A DNA stretch of 64,000 nt from Chiridota heheva (lineage: Eukaryota; Echinodermata; Holothuroidea; Apodida; Chiridotidae), in the NCBI GenBank assembly GCA_020152595.1, contig JAIGNY010002242.1:324501-388500 (forward strand), given 5' to 3'. The translations under genes were made by a program, and so were the position numbers. Numbering within the stretch: the first letter of the stretch is position 1; the number at the start of each line of letters is the position of its first letter. The notes beneath the pieces were generated by a model that ran no database searches, had not been told where the DNA came from, and saw only the letters and a program-made list of their open reading frames with translations. Positions 11,520-23,999 of this stretch are shown here, piece by piece.

Positions 11520-12645
11520 GTTTTAAAACTTATATTTCATATTTCGGTGTGGACAAAGAGGAAAGAGGGGGGTAGTTACTCTTATTGATTTCAATTAAAA
11601 ATGTGGGGAATTACGATTCCAAGGATATTTTTTGCATAGGGCAGTTGTATTGCGATCAGGAACATTATTTTTGTCAAAAATTGGTCTCAAAAGGCTAAAA
11701 CTCAGGAAATTTTGCACAAAGTTTGCCCCAAAAAAAATTGATGATAGGGGCAGTCCAAATTCGACTGGAATTGGATGCATTTATGTCTTTGACAGCTTTT
11801 CACAGGTTTTCAGGCAAAGGCAAGATCTGGAAGTATGCCAAGTAAGTTTTTGAGAAAAGAAAAAAAAATGACTTTTTACCCATTTTTAAGTGAGTTTACT
11901 CAAACATTCGCAATATAGCCCTCATCAAAAAAAATTAATTTAATGAAAGAACTGTTCTAGCTCTTTCAAATGATATCCCTGCTGTGGGCCTATTTGAGGA
12001 AGCAAAATAAATTTTCAAAAAATGCATGTCCAATCGGTCATGTTTTCAAGGGTTTAAATCTAAACTAACTACCAAAACCAGCAAGTCAAATTCTTATTCC
12101 TATCTTAACTTATTCCTTTGAAGTCTGCACATGGAGGCTGCCATTTTGTTCATTTCTGCATTGAAAAATTGTGCACATGTCATGATACTATTTATCCAAT
12201 AGGGACATAAGGATCATAATGTGTTTCTTTATAAACTATATCATTTTTTTTTAATTCAAACTGTTTTGGTAAGAATTGTTTGCGAACATGTTGAAATTTA
12301 ATGCATAAAAAATGTAGCCTAGTTAAGTAACTCAAACTTTGGACTTCAAATGCCCACAACAAAGACCCAGTCATGGCCAGAACTTAATAAATAAGTACAA
12401 TTAAAAGTAGTCATTATAGGAGGGCTCCATTATTATTTAAGCTGTGAAATGCCCCACCTAACAAGACTGCCATAGAGACAATATTATTAATTTCTCTAGT
12501 TTAAAATCTTTATTATTAAACCTTAGCGTACACCTCTGAATGAAGATAGTAGTTGGATACACCTCAAACTTATTTGAAACAATTACACTCGGCATCTGTT
12601 TTTCTTCAATCTAGATGGAAGTCTCTGTCAAGAATGATTGCTTAC
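11520..12645. other. ELL intron sequence, nothing recognised
   Basis: This AT-rich intron DNA has short poly-A/poly-T runs. The ORFs here do not resemble known proteins and no repeat structure was seen. Confidence 0.5.
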
Positions 12646-12755
12646 GTTTTCAATTGTTTCCTATTTTCGTCTGTATAATAAGGCCAGTCTTCTTGGACCT
12701 CATTGTAAAGGCGTCTATGTAAAATGTATGTGTTATCTCTGTTCATAGTAGCGAC
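12646..12755 (-). CDS. ELL: ELL exon, conserved block ending DWPYY
   Basis: The exon has 110 bases between an ATTTCAG acceptor and a GTAAGC donor, and covers partial-model residues about 194-229. It begins VATMN and contains LYNEVQEDWPYYTDENR. Vertebrate ELL proteins have the equivalent Q(Q)VANxN ... KDVQKDWPGYSExDR block, so the identity is clear. It completes the conserved N-terminal region. The last two bases join with one base of the next exon. Confidence 0.93.
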
Positions 12756-13564
12756 CTGAAATAAAATCAATAATCACAAACATCGTGAAAATCAATCATA
12801 CACAATCAATTTTGGGGTCATCCTTAGCTCTAAAGTATTTTACTCAGAGCCTTGGTAGGGTGTTTAGGTCTCGTTGTCTTTAATTATCATGGGCTGCCGT
12901 ACTTACCTGAGGTTGATTGTCTCAGCATGCATATTCATATTTTAGGCCTCTTGCTGAATGCCATGGAGAGCCTGACATCACTTTGTCAAGCTTCCCTGCA
13001 AAGGTTTCTTATCATTTAACATAGCTTTTCCTATGCAGGGGATTTCTAGTTTCATCCGAGCTTAGGGTTTTTGTTGCGTACTCGGTCTGTTTTCATCCCA
13101 ACTGGCCCACTTTTTATAGTCATGTTCTAGGTATGTCATTTTATTAGCTGGTGCTGTCTGCAATGTTTTCCTTAGGCTCCCATTTTGATTTTGTTTGTGG
13201 TAATTCTTATCCTTCCAACTAGACTAAACCTTGCCTTGTTGGCCTTCTTAGCCTGGGCATTGCTTTATTGTCAGTTATGTCCACAATTTATGTATATAAG
13301 CTAGCCCCGCCTTTGACTGAAGTCAATTGCTTACAGCCTTTGTTATGTTAATTCAATCTTGTTTATTTTGAACCACCCTCTTACCCTTGTTAGGCATAGC
13401 TTGGTTTTTTAGCTTTTGTTATATCCTAAATTTGTGGCCTATTTGACCTATTATTCATGCTATGTATGATATATTATATGCTTGCCTCGATTTAGTATCA
13501 GGAATCAATTGTTTCTCATATTTATATCTCATGGGCCCGGCCAGAAGATTTAGCCCACTGGGCA

Positions 13565-13705
13565 TTTTTGCCACCATTTTGGCACATTATTTGGCCATCA
13601 TTTTGGCCAGTTTCGCCATCATTCTGGCACGTATTTGGCCATCATTTTGGCTGCTTTCGCCATCATTTTGGCATGTAATTTAGGCCATCATTTTGGCCGA
13701 TAAGT
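13565..13705. repeat. Minisatellite, about 22-bp unit in 45-bp pairs
   Basis: GCCATCATTTTGGC-type units recur about six times between 13570 and 13700. Larger pairs start at 13592 and 13637 (offset 45). The short ORF across it reads the repeat and is not a gene. It is in the ELL intron 12756-14834. Confidence 0.8.
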
Positions 13706-14834
13706 TTATATTTTGCAGCAGGTTCTGCCAAAGTGGTATTTTATTTTGTGTCAGGTGTTGCCCATTTTAATAATAAAGGTTGTGGCATTTGCTGCCAATG
13801 AACTTAAATTCTCAAGTTGCTTTGTGGCATTTCTGCCAAGTGTATGAATAAGTGTAGAAAGCCATTGCAGCCACAGGTTCAGATGGTTCATATGAATGTA
13901 TAAAAGGTTCACAGTTCAAGAGCTGGAAACCAAAGACATGAACATAGAAGGTAACATTATACAGAGAAATGGGTAAAGCAGAGTGGGGACAATGGAGAGA
14001 AAATGCCTGAGATCGGAGAACTCAAAAGCCGTAAACAAATGATTGTATTTGAAAAAGTTGTGTTACAAACTACGCAATCAGGTTCTATTTTTGAAGTTAT
14101 ATCAAAGTTATACTCATTACAAACATACTCTTAATTGAATCAGTTATCTCTCAAATAATGTAAACTTCTCTTGCAGGCAATCTAAACCTCTCTGATGTGA
14201 GTATTCAAAATCAGCTTTGACCCCTTAAAATGTCTAATGATTTTTGTGCTGTAAGTACAATTTGACAATAACAGTTGAACATAAGTATTTGAACATATCC
14301 GGTAGGTGAACATGCCTCAATTACACTTCAATCTACATGTGCAAGATGCGATAACTTCACAAATAAAATGCATGGACGTTCCTGTAGGCAGATTGCTGAG
14401 ATGTTCATTTAGACTGCTGCCTCCTTGGCATAGTTTGAATTAACACATACAGTATGTAAGAGAAACGAAACAAATATCAAGCATACAGCTTGGAGAAAGA
14501 AAAAAACAGAAAGCAAAGAAATTAAAACAATTTGTTTTCCAGTTGCTACTTTACAAAATGACTTAATTTAATTTCAAAAACACACTTTTGAAAATGTGCA
14601 TAAGCAGATAAGTTTTGATTTTAAAAGTGTCTGAGACATGATACTTTCTAGCATATTACAGCACTATTCAAAAGGCAGTCAAGACTTTTCTGAAAATGGC
14701 CTGAAATGGAGTTATACAGGAAAAATTTGTTTTTTAATTGTATGTTTAGAGGGAAAGTTGGAAGTATATTATTAACAGAGTGTTTGGTATTGCGAGGTGT
14801 GACAGACACAAGGGTATGGGAGTTTAAACCTCAC

Positions 14835-14955
14835 CTGAGATAAAGTAGCACCAAGTTGTTTTTTATCTTTCTCACTGATACCCTCGGTCCGTAATCGTAC
14901 AATTATTTCTGGTTTCTTGTAAGGTCTTAGGGCAAGAAGGTGAATAATACGGTCT
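14835..14955 (-). CDS. ELL: ELL exon, conserved RDRIIHLLALRPYKKPE segment
   Basis: The exon has 121 bases between a CTGCAG acceptor and a GTGAGG donor, and covers partial-model residues about 153-193. It contains HLLALRPYKKPEIIVRL and then a Lys/Gln-rich turn ending in LGATLSQ. This is one of the best-conserved blocks of the ELL N-terminal domain; vertebrate proteins have HLLAL(R/K)xYxKxEL(L)xRL here. The block looks like a small helical, winged-helix-like module, which is inference. It ends exactly on a codon boundary. Confidence 0.93.
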
Positions 14956-15244
14956 CTGCAGATAAAGAAAAAAAAAAAACCTGTTTATCAATGATGAGAC
15001 ATTATGAGAAAAGCAACACCTTCATAAAACGGCATGAAAACCGAATAAATATATAGTCTTGACTCGTGAGAAGTACTTAAAGTACTAAATATAGAGTCTG
15101 AGAAGTACTTAAAGTCTAAAGATACAGAATAATGGTCTGTAAGAAAATCCTTTGAATTCAAAGAAGAGCTGTCTTTGAATTTTGAAAAAGGTTCCTTTTT
15201 ACACAAAAAGTTTTGGTTGAACAAAGTTTAATTGATTAATCATG

Positions 15245-15475
15245 CAAAGTGTCGGGTTTGACTCCTGCTGCGAGCGCTACATTGTGTCCTTTAGCAAAAC
15301 ACTTTATTCTACTTGCTCCAGTCTACTACCTGGCTGTAAAATGAGTAACATCACTGCTCAGAGTTGACCTGTGATAGACTGGTGTCATTTCTAGAGGAGT
15401 CATGTGCTCTCATCTGCTTACGCCAAAGAAACAGGATAAGCACCAGCCTTCATGCTTGGAATATGGATTTAACTT
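15245..15475 (+). repeat. SINE/MITE, family S3 copy 2
   Basis: Box-B-like GGGTTTGACTCC is followed by GCGAGCGCTACATTGTGTCC and a further body in the same order as in 5885-6110 (which is inverted) and 17925-18130. It is intronic in ELL. Confidence 0.65.
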
Positions 15476-15509
15476 CACAACTAACATGTAAGATTTGTAT
15501 AATATTTGT

Positions 15510-16780
15510 TTGGGTTTAACGTCACCACGACAACGAGGGTCAAATTGTGCCTGAGAAGTTAGATTATTCTAGAGGTAGGAAGGAAAGAAAACAGGGGGAG
15601 ATTGAGAGAAATACAAAAACTAAAAGTTAGAAAGCTGGGATCAAGAGAGGAGGTGCATGGGTGAAAAAAAAGTAGAGAGAGCAGGGTGGGAGAATAGGAC
15701 TAAATATGGTTGTAGTGGGAAGCATGATGAAGGAAGGGGATACTTTTATCCTGAGGGTTTTTCTGGAAGAACTCAGCAGTTGAGTTGTGGGGAGCAAGGG
15801 AAGCTCTGAGAAGGTAGTACAGGGGGCAAGCAAGGGAAACGTGATGGACTGTGAGGGTGCAATGGCAATTGTTGCAGAGGGGTTGGGGGAGCCAATAAGG
15901 AGGTGGGAGTGAGTGAGGTGGGTGTGACCTATTTTAAGACGGGTAATATGAACGTTGTCAATACGAGAGAGGTTGTGGATGGCGGGTTTGATCGGAATGG
16001 TAGGCTGGATGACGTCGAGCTTGTTATCAATTTGGGAGTCCCATGAGGTTTGCCAGCGGTCACGAAGAAGGGAAGCGATAAGCAGTTTGATGTCACAAAG
16101 GGTTTTGGGAAATGCGGTAGGGGGAGGTTGAGGGCAAGCTTAGCGGCTGCATCAGCCCTTTCATTGCCAGGAATGCCAACGTGGCTGGGTATCCAGAAGA
16201 AAAGAACACTTCTCCTGTAGAGACTTTTGTCACAGCGCACTTGGCTGCAGCAAGAGTTTTTACCATGGTAATAGGTTGAGGGCAAGCTTAGCGGCTGCAT
16301 CAGCCCTTTCATTGCCAGGAATGCCAACGTGGCTGGGTATCCAGAAGAAGAGAACACTTCTCCTGTAGAGACTTTTGTCACAGCGCACTTAGCTGCAGCA
16401 AGAGTTTTTACCATGGTAATACCTCTGGCACTTTTGACAACGGAGGGGGTTAGGAATATAAGCGGAGACTGGGATTCTCAAGTAGCCAGCAGTGATGTGG
16501 GAGGGGAGAGTTGGTGTGGAAAACGTCAGGAAGATGGTATTGGTAGTTGTTTTGACACCGTCTCTCTTGAGAACGAGACAACAGGCTTCAGTAATGTGTT
16601 GATTGGCAAGTTCCTCTACGAGGTCTTCATTGGTCAGGTAGACAAGGTCTCTAGTTCTGACCACACCTTTGCTAGAGTTCAGGGAATGGTGGGGGGTGAC
16701 TGTAACATCAATACTGGTATTGGGTAGGGTTTTGGTGGCGAGGAGGGTGGTGGCTTGAGTGTCCCTGGTGCAGTGCACCA
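15510..16780 (-). mobile_element. I-like LINE copy 3: gag zinc knuckle joined to RNase H
   Basis: On the minus strand, 16778-16389 encodes a gag-like region ending in the CCHC knuckle CQKCQRYYHGKNSC (C-x2-C-x4-H-x4-C). Instead of endonuclease and RT, the sequence then runs straight into RNase H (FFWIPSHVGIPGNERADAAA at about 16200-16150 and again at about 16345-16300) and the usual 3' end at 15510. Endonuclease and RT, about 3 kb in a complete element, are deleted. Bases 16125-16272 and 16273-16420 are a 148-bp tandem duplication covering the junction. The copy is in the ELL intron, sense to ELL, and not functional. Confidence 0.82.
16125..16420. repeat. 148-bp tandem duplication at the LINE gag/RNase H junction
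   Basis: Two head-to-tail copies (16125-16272, 16273-16420) differ at only a few bases. Each holds the RNase H motif and the first part of the gag knuckle. High identity suggests a recent event. Confidence 0.92.
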
Positions 16781-17691
16781 GGAGATCGCCGGATCTGAGG
16801 GTAGAGACCTTGGGGAGGGTACCGACAAGGTATTGGAGTGCCTTGTGTATGAGAAAAGGGGATTTCTTTTTTTACTTTCTGGTTTATTGGTGGCCTGTAT
16901 TATAATTTTTTTGGGGACAGGGACTGAAGAAGAATGGTCAATGGAGGTAGCAGGTGGGTCACGGGGGAGGGAAGGTCAAGGTCAAGGCAGAAGCCTTTCA
17001 TCATGATGGAAAAAAAAAAACCAAGGGCCGAGAGACCCGAGGCAAGTAGAACAAATATCGCGGAACTACTATAGGGGAACCGTTGTACAGGTAACGATAC
17101 GGCGTAAGAGTCTGGTCAAAACGGGAGGGAAGAAAAGCAAAAGAACGATCTCACCGAAAGCAGATACCCATCCATAGAGAGAGAATCCTGGAAAATGAAG
17201 ATGCCAAACAAAATTTAGGTGGTAAAAAGCAAGGTAAAGTGATTCGGAATGAAAAGTTCGAGAGAATAAAATAGAAGTCACATTGCTATCAACACGTCGC
17301 TGATGTGTTTATAATGAACAATTCGTGAGTAAGATCAGAATCTTTATATAATTATTCCCATGTTTCTGTCATTTGAAATGATCTGAACATATGTTCTACC
17401 TAGATAAGGATTGTGGGTATTGCTAAGGTTCAAAGACTGTATTGTCGCAGTTGATTAAAAATCAATGAATTTACATCAACAAAAAAAACAATCTTCTTGG
17501 TCATCAATCAATATTTTACATAAAATTTGAATATTTTGCTCTGAAAATTCCAAAAGCTGTATAAAGGCCAATTTTCAAACTAATTTTGATTATATTTATT
17601 GATTTGGAACGGACTGTAAATTAGGGAAAGGAATTAACATAACATTCCCTTTCCAAAACAATTTACAGTAACATTTTGAAGAACAATTGTT

Positions 17692-17835
17692 TGGGAGTGA
17701 GGCAGCTCAGTTCGTAGAGCGCACGACTGAGATGCTGAAGGTTCAAGCTTCGGACAGGTCTAACCTGTTTTTCCACACCTATGCAGACAGATTCACCAAA
17801 TGAAACTTTAAGGAATTTAGTTGAAGGCTGAGTAT
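17692..17835 (+). repeat. tRNA-derived SINE, family S1 copy 2
   Basis: A tRNA-like head has box A GCAGCTCAGTTCGTAGAGCG (17702-17721) and box B GGTTCAAGC (17740-17748). It is followed by TTTTTCCACACC and ATGCAGACAGAT, as in 8085-8385 on the other strand. It is intronic. Confidence 0.72.
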
Positions 17836-17924
17836 CTGATTAACAGAATGAAGGATTTTTTTCACAGGTCTTGTTTGTCGGCATTTATACTAGATCAAGT
17901 AATTATGACTAAGAGGTGCAGTGG

Positions 17925-18130
17925 GTCTGTGGTTGGTTAAGAAGTCTTGTTTGTATGCGAAAGGTACCAGGTTCAACTCCTGACGTGAGCACTGCATTGT
18001 GTTCATGGGCAAGACACTTTACTTGCTTCAGTTCTCTCAGCTGTAAAGCTCTTATCTGCTTGCGCCATGGAATCTAGGGATATGCACCGATCCTATGGCT
18101 TGTATGGATTTAACTTTAGTTATGACTGAC
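17925..18130 (+). repeat. SINE/MITE, family S3 copy 3
   Basis: AGGTTCAACTCCTGACGTGA is followed by GCACTGCATTGTGTTC and 'gcaagacactttacttgctt', then a block 'tctgcttgcgccatgg'. Order and wording match copies at 5885-6110 and 15245-15475. It lies just downstream (intron side) of an ELL exon. Confidence 0.65.
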
Positions 18131-18236
18131 CACTGATCTAATCATTTACAAAAACCATAGATTAGAGTTAATTTTGGACCTTTTCCTCCATTTGTTCATC
18201 AATTTACGCTGATGGCAAATGACCGCTAAACATTAC

Positions 18237-18563
18237 CTGCATGATTTCTTTGGGCCGCTATGGGCACCACTGCCTCTCTTAGCCGGCTGCATGGAGGAGT
18301 TCTGAGGTTTGCTGGTCATTCCCCCATGGGAAGGCACTGGCTTAGATGCTAGTGGTTTTGATGATGGTATTGCACTTTTGTTGAAGGAAGAACTTGAGGG
18401 GTATGGTACTGGAGATGGTCGCTTGATAGGACTACTGGAAGGAGGAGTGACAGCTTGAGTAGAGTTGGCCGTTTCAGCGAGGGTAGTTCTGGCTAGTGCT
18501 GATATACCTTTTCGTTTCACTTTCCGACCAGGTTTTATATCTCTCTGATTTACTTCTTGAGTA
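18237..18563 (-). CDS. ELL: ELL exon, basic and Ser/Pro-rich segment
   Basis: This exon of 327 bases lies between a TTTTCACAG acceptor and a GTAATG donor. Partial-model residues are about 44-152. It opens with DIKPGRKVKRKG, which resembles the basic 'LGKK' segment of vertebrate ELL, followed by about 70 residues rich in Ser, Pro and Lys with little predicted fold. The last codon is split as AG plus A, giving the Arg that precedes DRIIHLL in the next exon. Low complexity means the middle is not informative; the phases and the flanking homology carry the call. Confidence 0.87.
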
Positions 18564-20380
18564 CTGTGAAAACAGAATTTTAATTTTTTTGAATGATCAT
18601 TAATTTAGTATAAGTGGTAAGATTACTATCATTTTCCGGCAATTAACCACATTTTAAAAATCACACAAATTTAGAAATTATAGTGTCCAAATTTAACTGA
18701 CATTAAATTTTCACACGAAAAAAGACAGATGCAGAAGTAATTTCAACAGTTTATTTCAGAAAAACATTTTAAAGTGTTTTACATGTAATATATGAGTTTT
18801 CGAAAATTAACAAGGCGAAGCATCAATATGCTTTTAATTCAAGTATGGTATTACATACTTTGCTTCATAATAAGCACACTGTTTCTAATAGCAACAATTA
18901 AGTCCCTTCATATCATAACTTTCACATGTATTTCAAAATTTGTACCTCAAAATGGATTACGCTGTAAGAAATTCCAGGTATCCAGATAATCTATTAAGCA
19001 TTAATCACTTCTGGTTTTCAAATTTAATTCTAAAAGTTTTTAGCATTGTGAATTAAATGTAAGGATAAGATTCAATGTGGTGATCCACAGTGTATTTGGA
19101 AGTTTTTTAATGCACATTTTGTCATCTATTTACCTGCATAATCACCATACTGCAGCAACTTCAATGTGCAATATGTTGACTTTCTACTATAGCGACTTGT
19201 AAGTTCATCAAAAATTCATAAGTAGAACTAAATCACAATGCCTTTCAAGGCGACTGATATGTGCACTGTATATATTCTTTATAAGCTCTGTTCTAATAGA
19301 GGCACAGTATACATTATATGGAACCAAAAGGCATTACCCCCAATCCTTACTACAAATTTTCAGTCTTTTCACCCGCAAGAACCTCCTTTTTGGAGGGTAT
19401 AACTCTTAGACACTGCTAGAAGCAATTAAGAAACCCAACACAGATAGTTGAGTGATTTTATGCATCAGTTATTACACTCCATATCATCTATATGCACACA
19501 ATGGAGCTTATTGTGAAGAACCAGGTATTGTGGATAGGGTTTCTGCAGAGCCAGGTCATGCGTATAATGTGGGGCTGAAGTTTCATTTGGACTTTTAAAA
19601 GGATGTTTCCATCAGTGACTTATAAATACCCTGGTAAGCTTGGGTGCAATAGACTGAAAATTTAAAGCCAAAGTTATTCATCATGATTGTAGTTTAGGAT
19701 TGCAAGTACAGTATACTCTTTCAAGTGAAAAGAAGTTGAAGTCACCCATCCTTAATCTCAACATTTCCCATCTCTGCAACCAATTGCACTAACGTTCTTT
19801 ATTTTTGCTGCTGCATCTCCATGGAAGCAATTCCTGTGGTTATTCGTTCCTGTAAGGGTCTAGACATTTTTACTGACCATTTAAAGACTTTCTCTTTCAC
19901 CATTTACTATGCAAAGTGCTCTTAAGCTGTACAGCCATGTTTGAAAGTGGACAAGATTCAGCACTTCAATTTTGTTTGACAATGCTACCTATTTTTCCAT
20001 TACAAATAATAAATGAGTCAGTATGTGTATTGCCAATCATATTAACTCCCAACAAATACTATCCTACTTCCATGAAAAAAGTGACTTAACACACCATTGT
20101 CTTCTTTGATTAATAACTAAGACTCATAAAAACATTGCACTTGTCCAACACTATAAGGCCTGTAAAGGGATTGTAGTCTACAATATAGATGCCAGAAAAT
20201 AAAACAATTCTACAATGGTGGCTAAAAGTGCACACAAAAAAAACAGTGGCATTTCCAGTGGTGGAATATTTTTTTAACTTTCTGGGACCATCAAAAATCT
20301 TGAAAATATTTCTACAAGTATACTGTAACAGCAATAACAACAATGAAAGTTTAACTTCAACATAGAACCATTAATTCAGT
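18564..20380. other. Start of the 34.6-kb ELL intron, nothing recognised
   Basis: AT-rich sequence with no repeat array, transposon end or plausible exon that I could identify. Confidence 0.5.
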
Positions 20381-20429
20381 ATTGACTGAAGATATAGTGG
20401 AAAAAAAAACCATTTTTGATCTTCTTTTT

Positions 20430-20560
20430 CCTCTCTTATTTCCCACTTTTCCTTTTTCTTTTTCTCTTCTTTCCTTTTTTAGAGACCGGATTTTGTTTTC
20501 TTTCTGGGACAGCTGGTATTGTGTTCCACTCTATTTTCCACCCCTAGGCCTTTCCTCCAC
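20430..20560. repeat. Pyrimidine-rich interspersed repeat, copy 1
   Basis: A C/T-rich tract is followed by 'gagacc-g-attttgttttctttctgggac' and 'attttccacccctag'. The same order occurs at 53590-53730, marking a dispersed family of unknown type. Confidence 0.55.
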
Positions 20561-20644
20561 CTCCTCCTTTAGTGTTGTGCACTTTGCAAAAAACATGGGA
20601 AAATGGAGGGGATTACTTTTGGCCATGATTGTAATTTTGAAATA

Positions 20645-20840
20645 AAAAAACACTTCTCTGACTCTTTTAACTCAGTCCCTGTGAAACCCTAAAGTCAGGT
20701 TTTGTTGTTTAACATTAATAGAATAAAGTGGGGATTTTCTCAACTGCTTTTGGAGATGCTTGTAGAATACAGATAATGTATTAAAAACACTTCTTTGACT
20801 CTTTTAAGGCAGTCCCATGAAACCATTAAGGTAGGTTTTG
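20645..20840. repeat. Pair of direct repeats about 137 bases apart
   Basis: About 55 bases at 20648-20702 (AACACTTCTCTGACTCTTTT...) recur with changes at about 20785-20840. The spacing sequence is not repeated. Confidence 0.65.
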
Positions 20841-21194
20841 CATCTATATTCCACAAAAACCAGTCTATTCGGACATATATAGTTGAGCCTTTTTCATTTC
20901 AACTTATTTTTTCTAAATTCGCCATGTTGAAAAACAATGTTCACTCAGGAGAATAACAAAAGAGAGCAACTGTAAATATACAGTATGGATGAATCATTGC
21001 ACCTTGCTAACAGCAGGAGGAAAAACTGTTGAAATATCTTTAGATTAGGATTCGTGTTGGGGTTTCATTTGGAAAAATTATCAAGTCCTAACCAAACTTA
21101 AGGGTAGAGAAAATAACATGAACACAACGATATATATCTTATGTTACTGTACTGTACGTACACACCTCTACCACAGCTCATGTTATTATAGAGA

Positions 21195-21320
21195 TGTCCA
21201 TGGCTGTTTGGTAAACCAGTTGTGAAGCAATGGTGAATTAAGACCCACCGAGAATTGAACCCAGAACCTCCAACTTGCCAGCTGATGCAATGACCACAGA
21301 GGTCTCCAAGTCTCTATAGT
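21195..21320 (-). repeat. SINE-like element, family S2 copy 2
   Basis: Contains GGGTTCAATTCTCGG on the minus strand, box-B-like, with the 'accagttgtgaagcaatgg' and 'gctgatgcaatgaccac' blocks shared with 7845-7930 and 43185-43295. Confidence 0.5.
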
Positions 21321-22699
21321 ACATTTAAACCACTTTTCTGTTTCAGACATCCCTCTCCAGGGGTGAGGGAGGGAAGAAGGTGTATGGGAAAGAGGGCCAC
21401 GCTTAATAAAAGTGTCCCTTGCTATGAAGTACTTCAAGTATTAACTTTTTTACAGGGAAAATGAAAGACAACATTTTTGTTTTATGCCCACCTACTACTT
21501 TAGAAAAGAGATCAAATCAAATAATGCAATTATTTTTGTTTTGAAGAAACATGAAACATCTCCCCCTCCAATTAAAATTTTCTAATTTATGACCAAATAT
21601 GTCATAGAATAACAAATTGGGCCTGCTCTTTCCATTATAAGTTATTGTTTTTATTACTTTAAAAAAAAAAATAGAAACATGACACTCCCACTCTTCAAAA
21701 TGATTTTTTATGATGAAATATGCCATCATAACATAACAAATCCTGCCCTTCCTATTGAAAAGAGTTAAATCAAAATAACGATGAGTGATGCAAATGTTTC
21801 TGTATTCATGAAACATGCCCCTTCAGCTCTTCACAATCCTATTTGATGACAAAATATGTAGCAAAACAACAAATCATATCCTTCCCATTGTATTTTACAA
21901 ATCATATACTGTACACCCCTGATGACGCTTGATCTCCTTAAATTCCTAATCTGTAAACGTATGCGTACATGTATCTAGTTAAAAACACACCAGTCTGTAT
22001 TTATAAAATTAGCTGCAAAATATCCAAATTATACCACTTAACTTTATTCTTCATCAATGTGAAAACAATATGGGTGGTTACATTTACACTCATAACAAAT
22101 TCATCAGAACTTGAAACTAGGCCAAGAATAAAAGCAAGGAAAAGATCACAAAGCTCTGAACTTACTTTGACACAGGTACAATGCAGACTGAAAAGGAAAG
22201 ACAAACGTTAGATAATACGTCCCTAGAGATCTGCCTCCTTGACCTATGTCAAAGTGTTAAGATTTTATTTTTCACATTTGCAGACATCTTTTGAGACAAC
22301 TATTTGTGTCAGATAAATACATGCAAGAAAAAGGTGTAGCTCTCCATGGTATTGTTTAAAGAATGTAGTGACCCCTTGACCTGGATCAGGAGGTCAGTAA
22401 TACAAGCATCACCCTAGTGTTACTGCCAATTCTTTCAAGCTACATTTTCTATTTTTATTTCATTCATTTTCAAAGATGTTCTGAAAAATTGGGATTGTTT
22501 TCAGATAACTATAGAACATGTATTAACGAAAGAGTTATTACAGTGAAAGTAGCTCCATGGTATTGCTCAATAAATGTGGTAATTCTTCAGGGATGCAGCA
22601 TGTAAATCAGGCTGGACCAGATATACTTCATTTGAGACACATGAAGATTTTACATTAACCTAAAGATTGAATGAGTCTCCAGCTGTCTTTAAAGGTTCA

Positions 22700-23870
22700 G
22701 GTCATACCCCACTTAACTGATTGTGGGTGATATACCCCCATTTAACTGATTGGGGTCACATCCCAATTCAATTAATTGTGGGTCATATACCCCCACTCAA
22801 CTGATTGTGGGAAATATACCCCACTCAACAGATTGTGGGGAATATACCCCTGCTGGAATGATTAGGGTCACATCCCTATTTAACTAATTCAGGGGGCCAC
22901 GTACCTCCACTCAAGTGATTGTGGGTGATACACCAACACACAACTGATTGTGGGCGATATACACTGGCTCAACTGATTGTGGGCAATATAACCCCACTCA
23001 ACTGTTTGTGGATCTTATACCCCCACTTAAGTGATTGTGGATCTTATACCCCCACTCAACTAATTGTGGGTCATATACCCCCCTCAACTGATTGTGGGCG
23101 ATATACTGTCAATCAACTGATTGTGGATCTTATACCCCAACTCAAGTAATTGTGGGTCATATACCCCCAACCCCACTTAATTGATTGTGGAAGATATACC
23201 CCCCTCCCAATCAACTGATTAAGCTTTATAACTGATTGTGGGCGATATACCCTCATTCAACTAAAAGTGGATCTTACACCCCCACTCAACTGATTGTGGA
23301 TCTTATACCCCCACTCAACTAAAAGTGGATCTTACACCCCCCACTCAAGTGATTGTGGATCTTATACCCCCACTTGACTAAAAGTGGATCTTACACCCCC
23401 ACTCAACTGATTGTGGATCTTATACCCCCACTCAACTAAAAGTGGATCTTACACCCCCACTCAACTGATTGTGGATCTTATACCCCCCACTTAACTAAAA
23501 GTTAATCTTACACCCCCACTCAACTGCTTGTGAATCTTATACCCCCACTCAACTAAAAGTGGATCTTACACCCCCACTCAACTGATTGTGGATCTTATAC
23601 CCCCACTCAACTTAAAGTGGATCTTACACCCCACTCAAGTGATTGTGGATCTTATACCCCCACTCAACTAATTGTGGGTCATATACCCTACTCAACTGAT
23701 TGTAGGTGATATACCCTCACTCAACTGATTGGGGTCACATCCCCACCCAACTGATTTTGGTTATTTATATACCCCGCTTAACTGATTGTGGGTGATATAC
23801 CCTGACTTAACTAATTGGTGTTACATCCCCACTCTAACTAATTGTGAGCCATATACCCTCACTCAATAAT
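22700..23870. repeat. 31-bp minisatellite with higher-order dimers
   Basis: About 38 tandem units of 28-31 bases of the form ACTCAACTGATTGTGGGT plus an ATATACCCCC end. From about 23255 to 23640 the units alternate regularly between a GATTGTGGATCTTATAC type and an AAAAGTGGATCTTACAC type, so the repeating unit there is a dimer of about 58 bases. The flanking units are monomeric and more variable. The array is in the large ELL intron. Confidence 0.95.
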
Positions 23871-23999
23871 GTTATACATTTAACTACAAATTCAATGAGA
23901 TGTACTTGACTAAACATTAAATGTGATAGGTCTGTAAGGGCCCCCAACACTGGTTTCATATCAGGATGGGGGGGGGGGGGAGACCGATGTAATAATTTG

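Noticed and set aside
22167-22188. 22-base micro-exon candidate on the minus strand (TTTTCAG ... GTAAGT)
   Set aside because: Exons 53172-53300 and 18237-18563 already join in phase; adding 22 bases would shift the frame.
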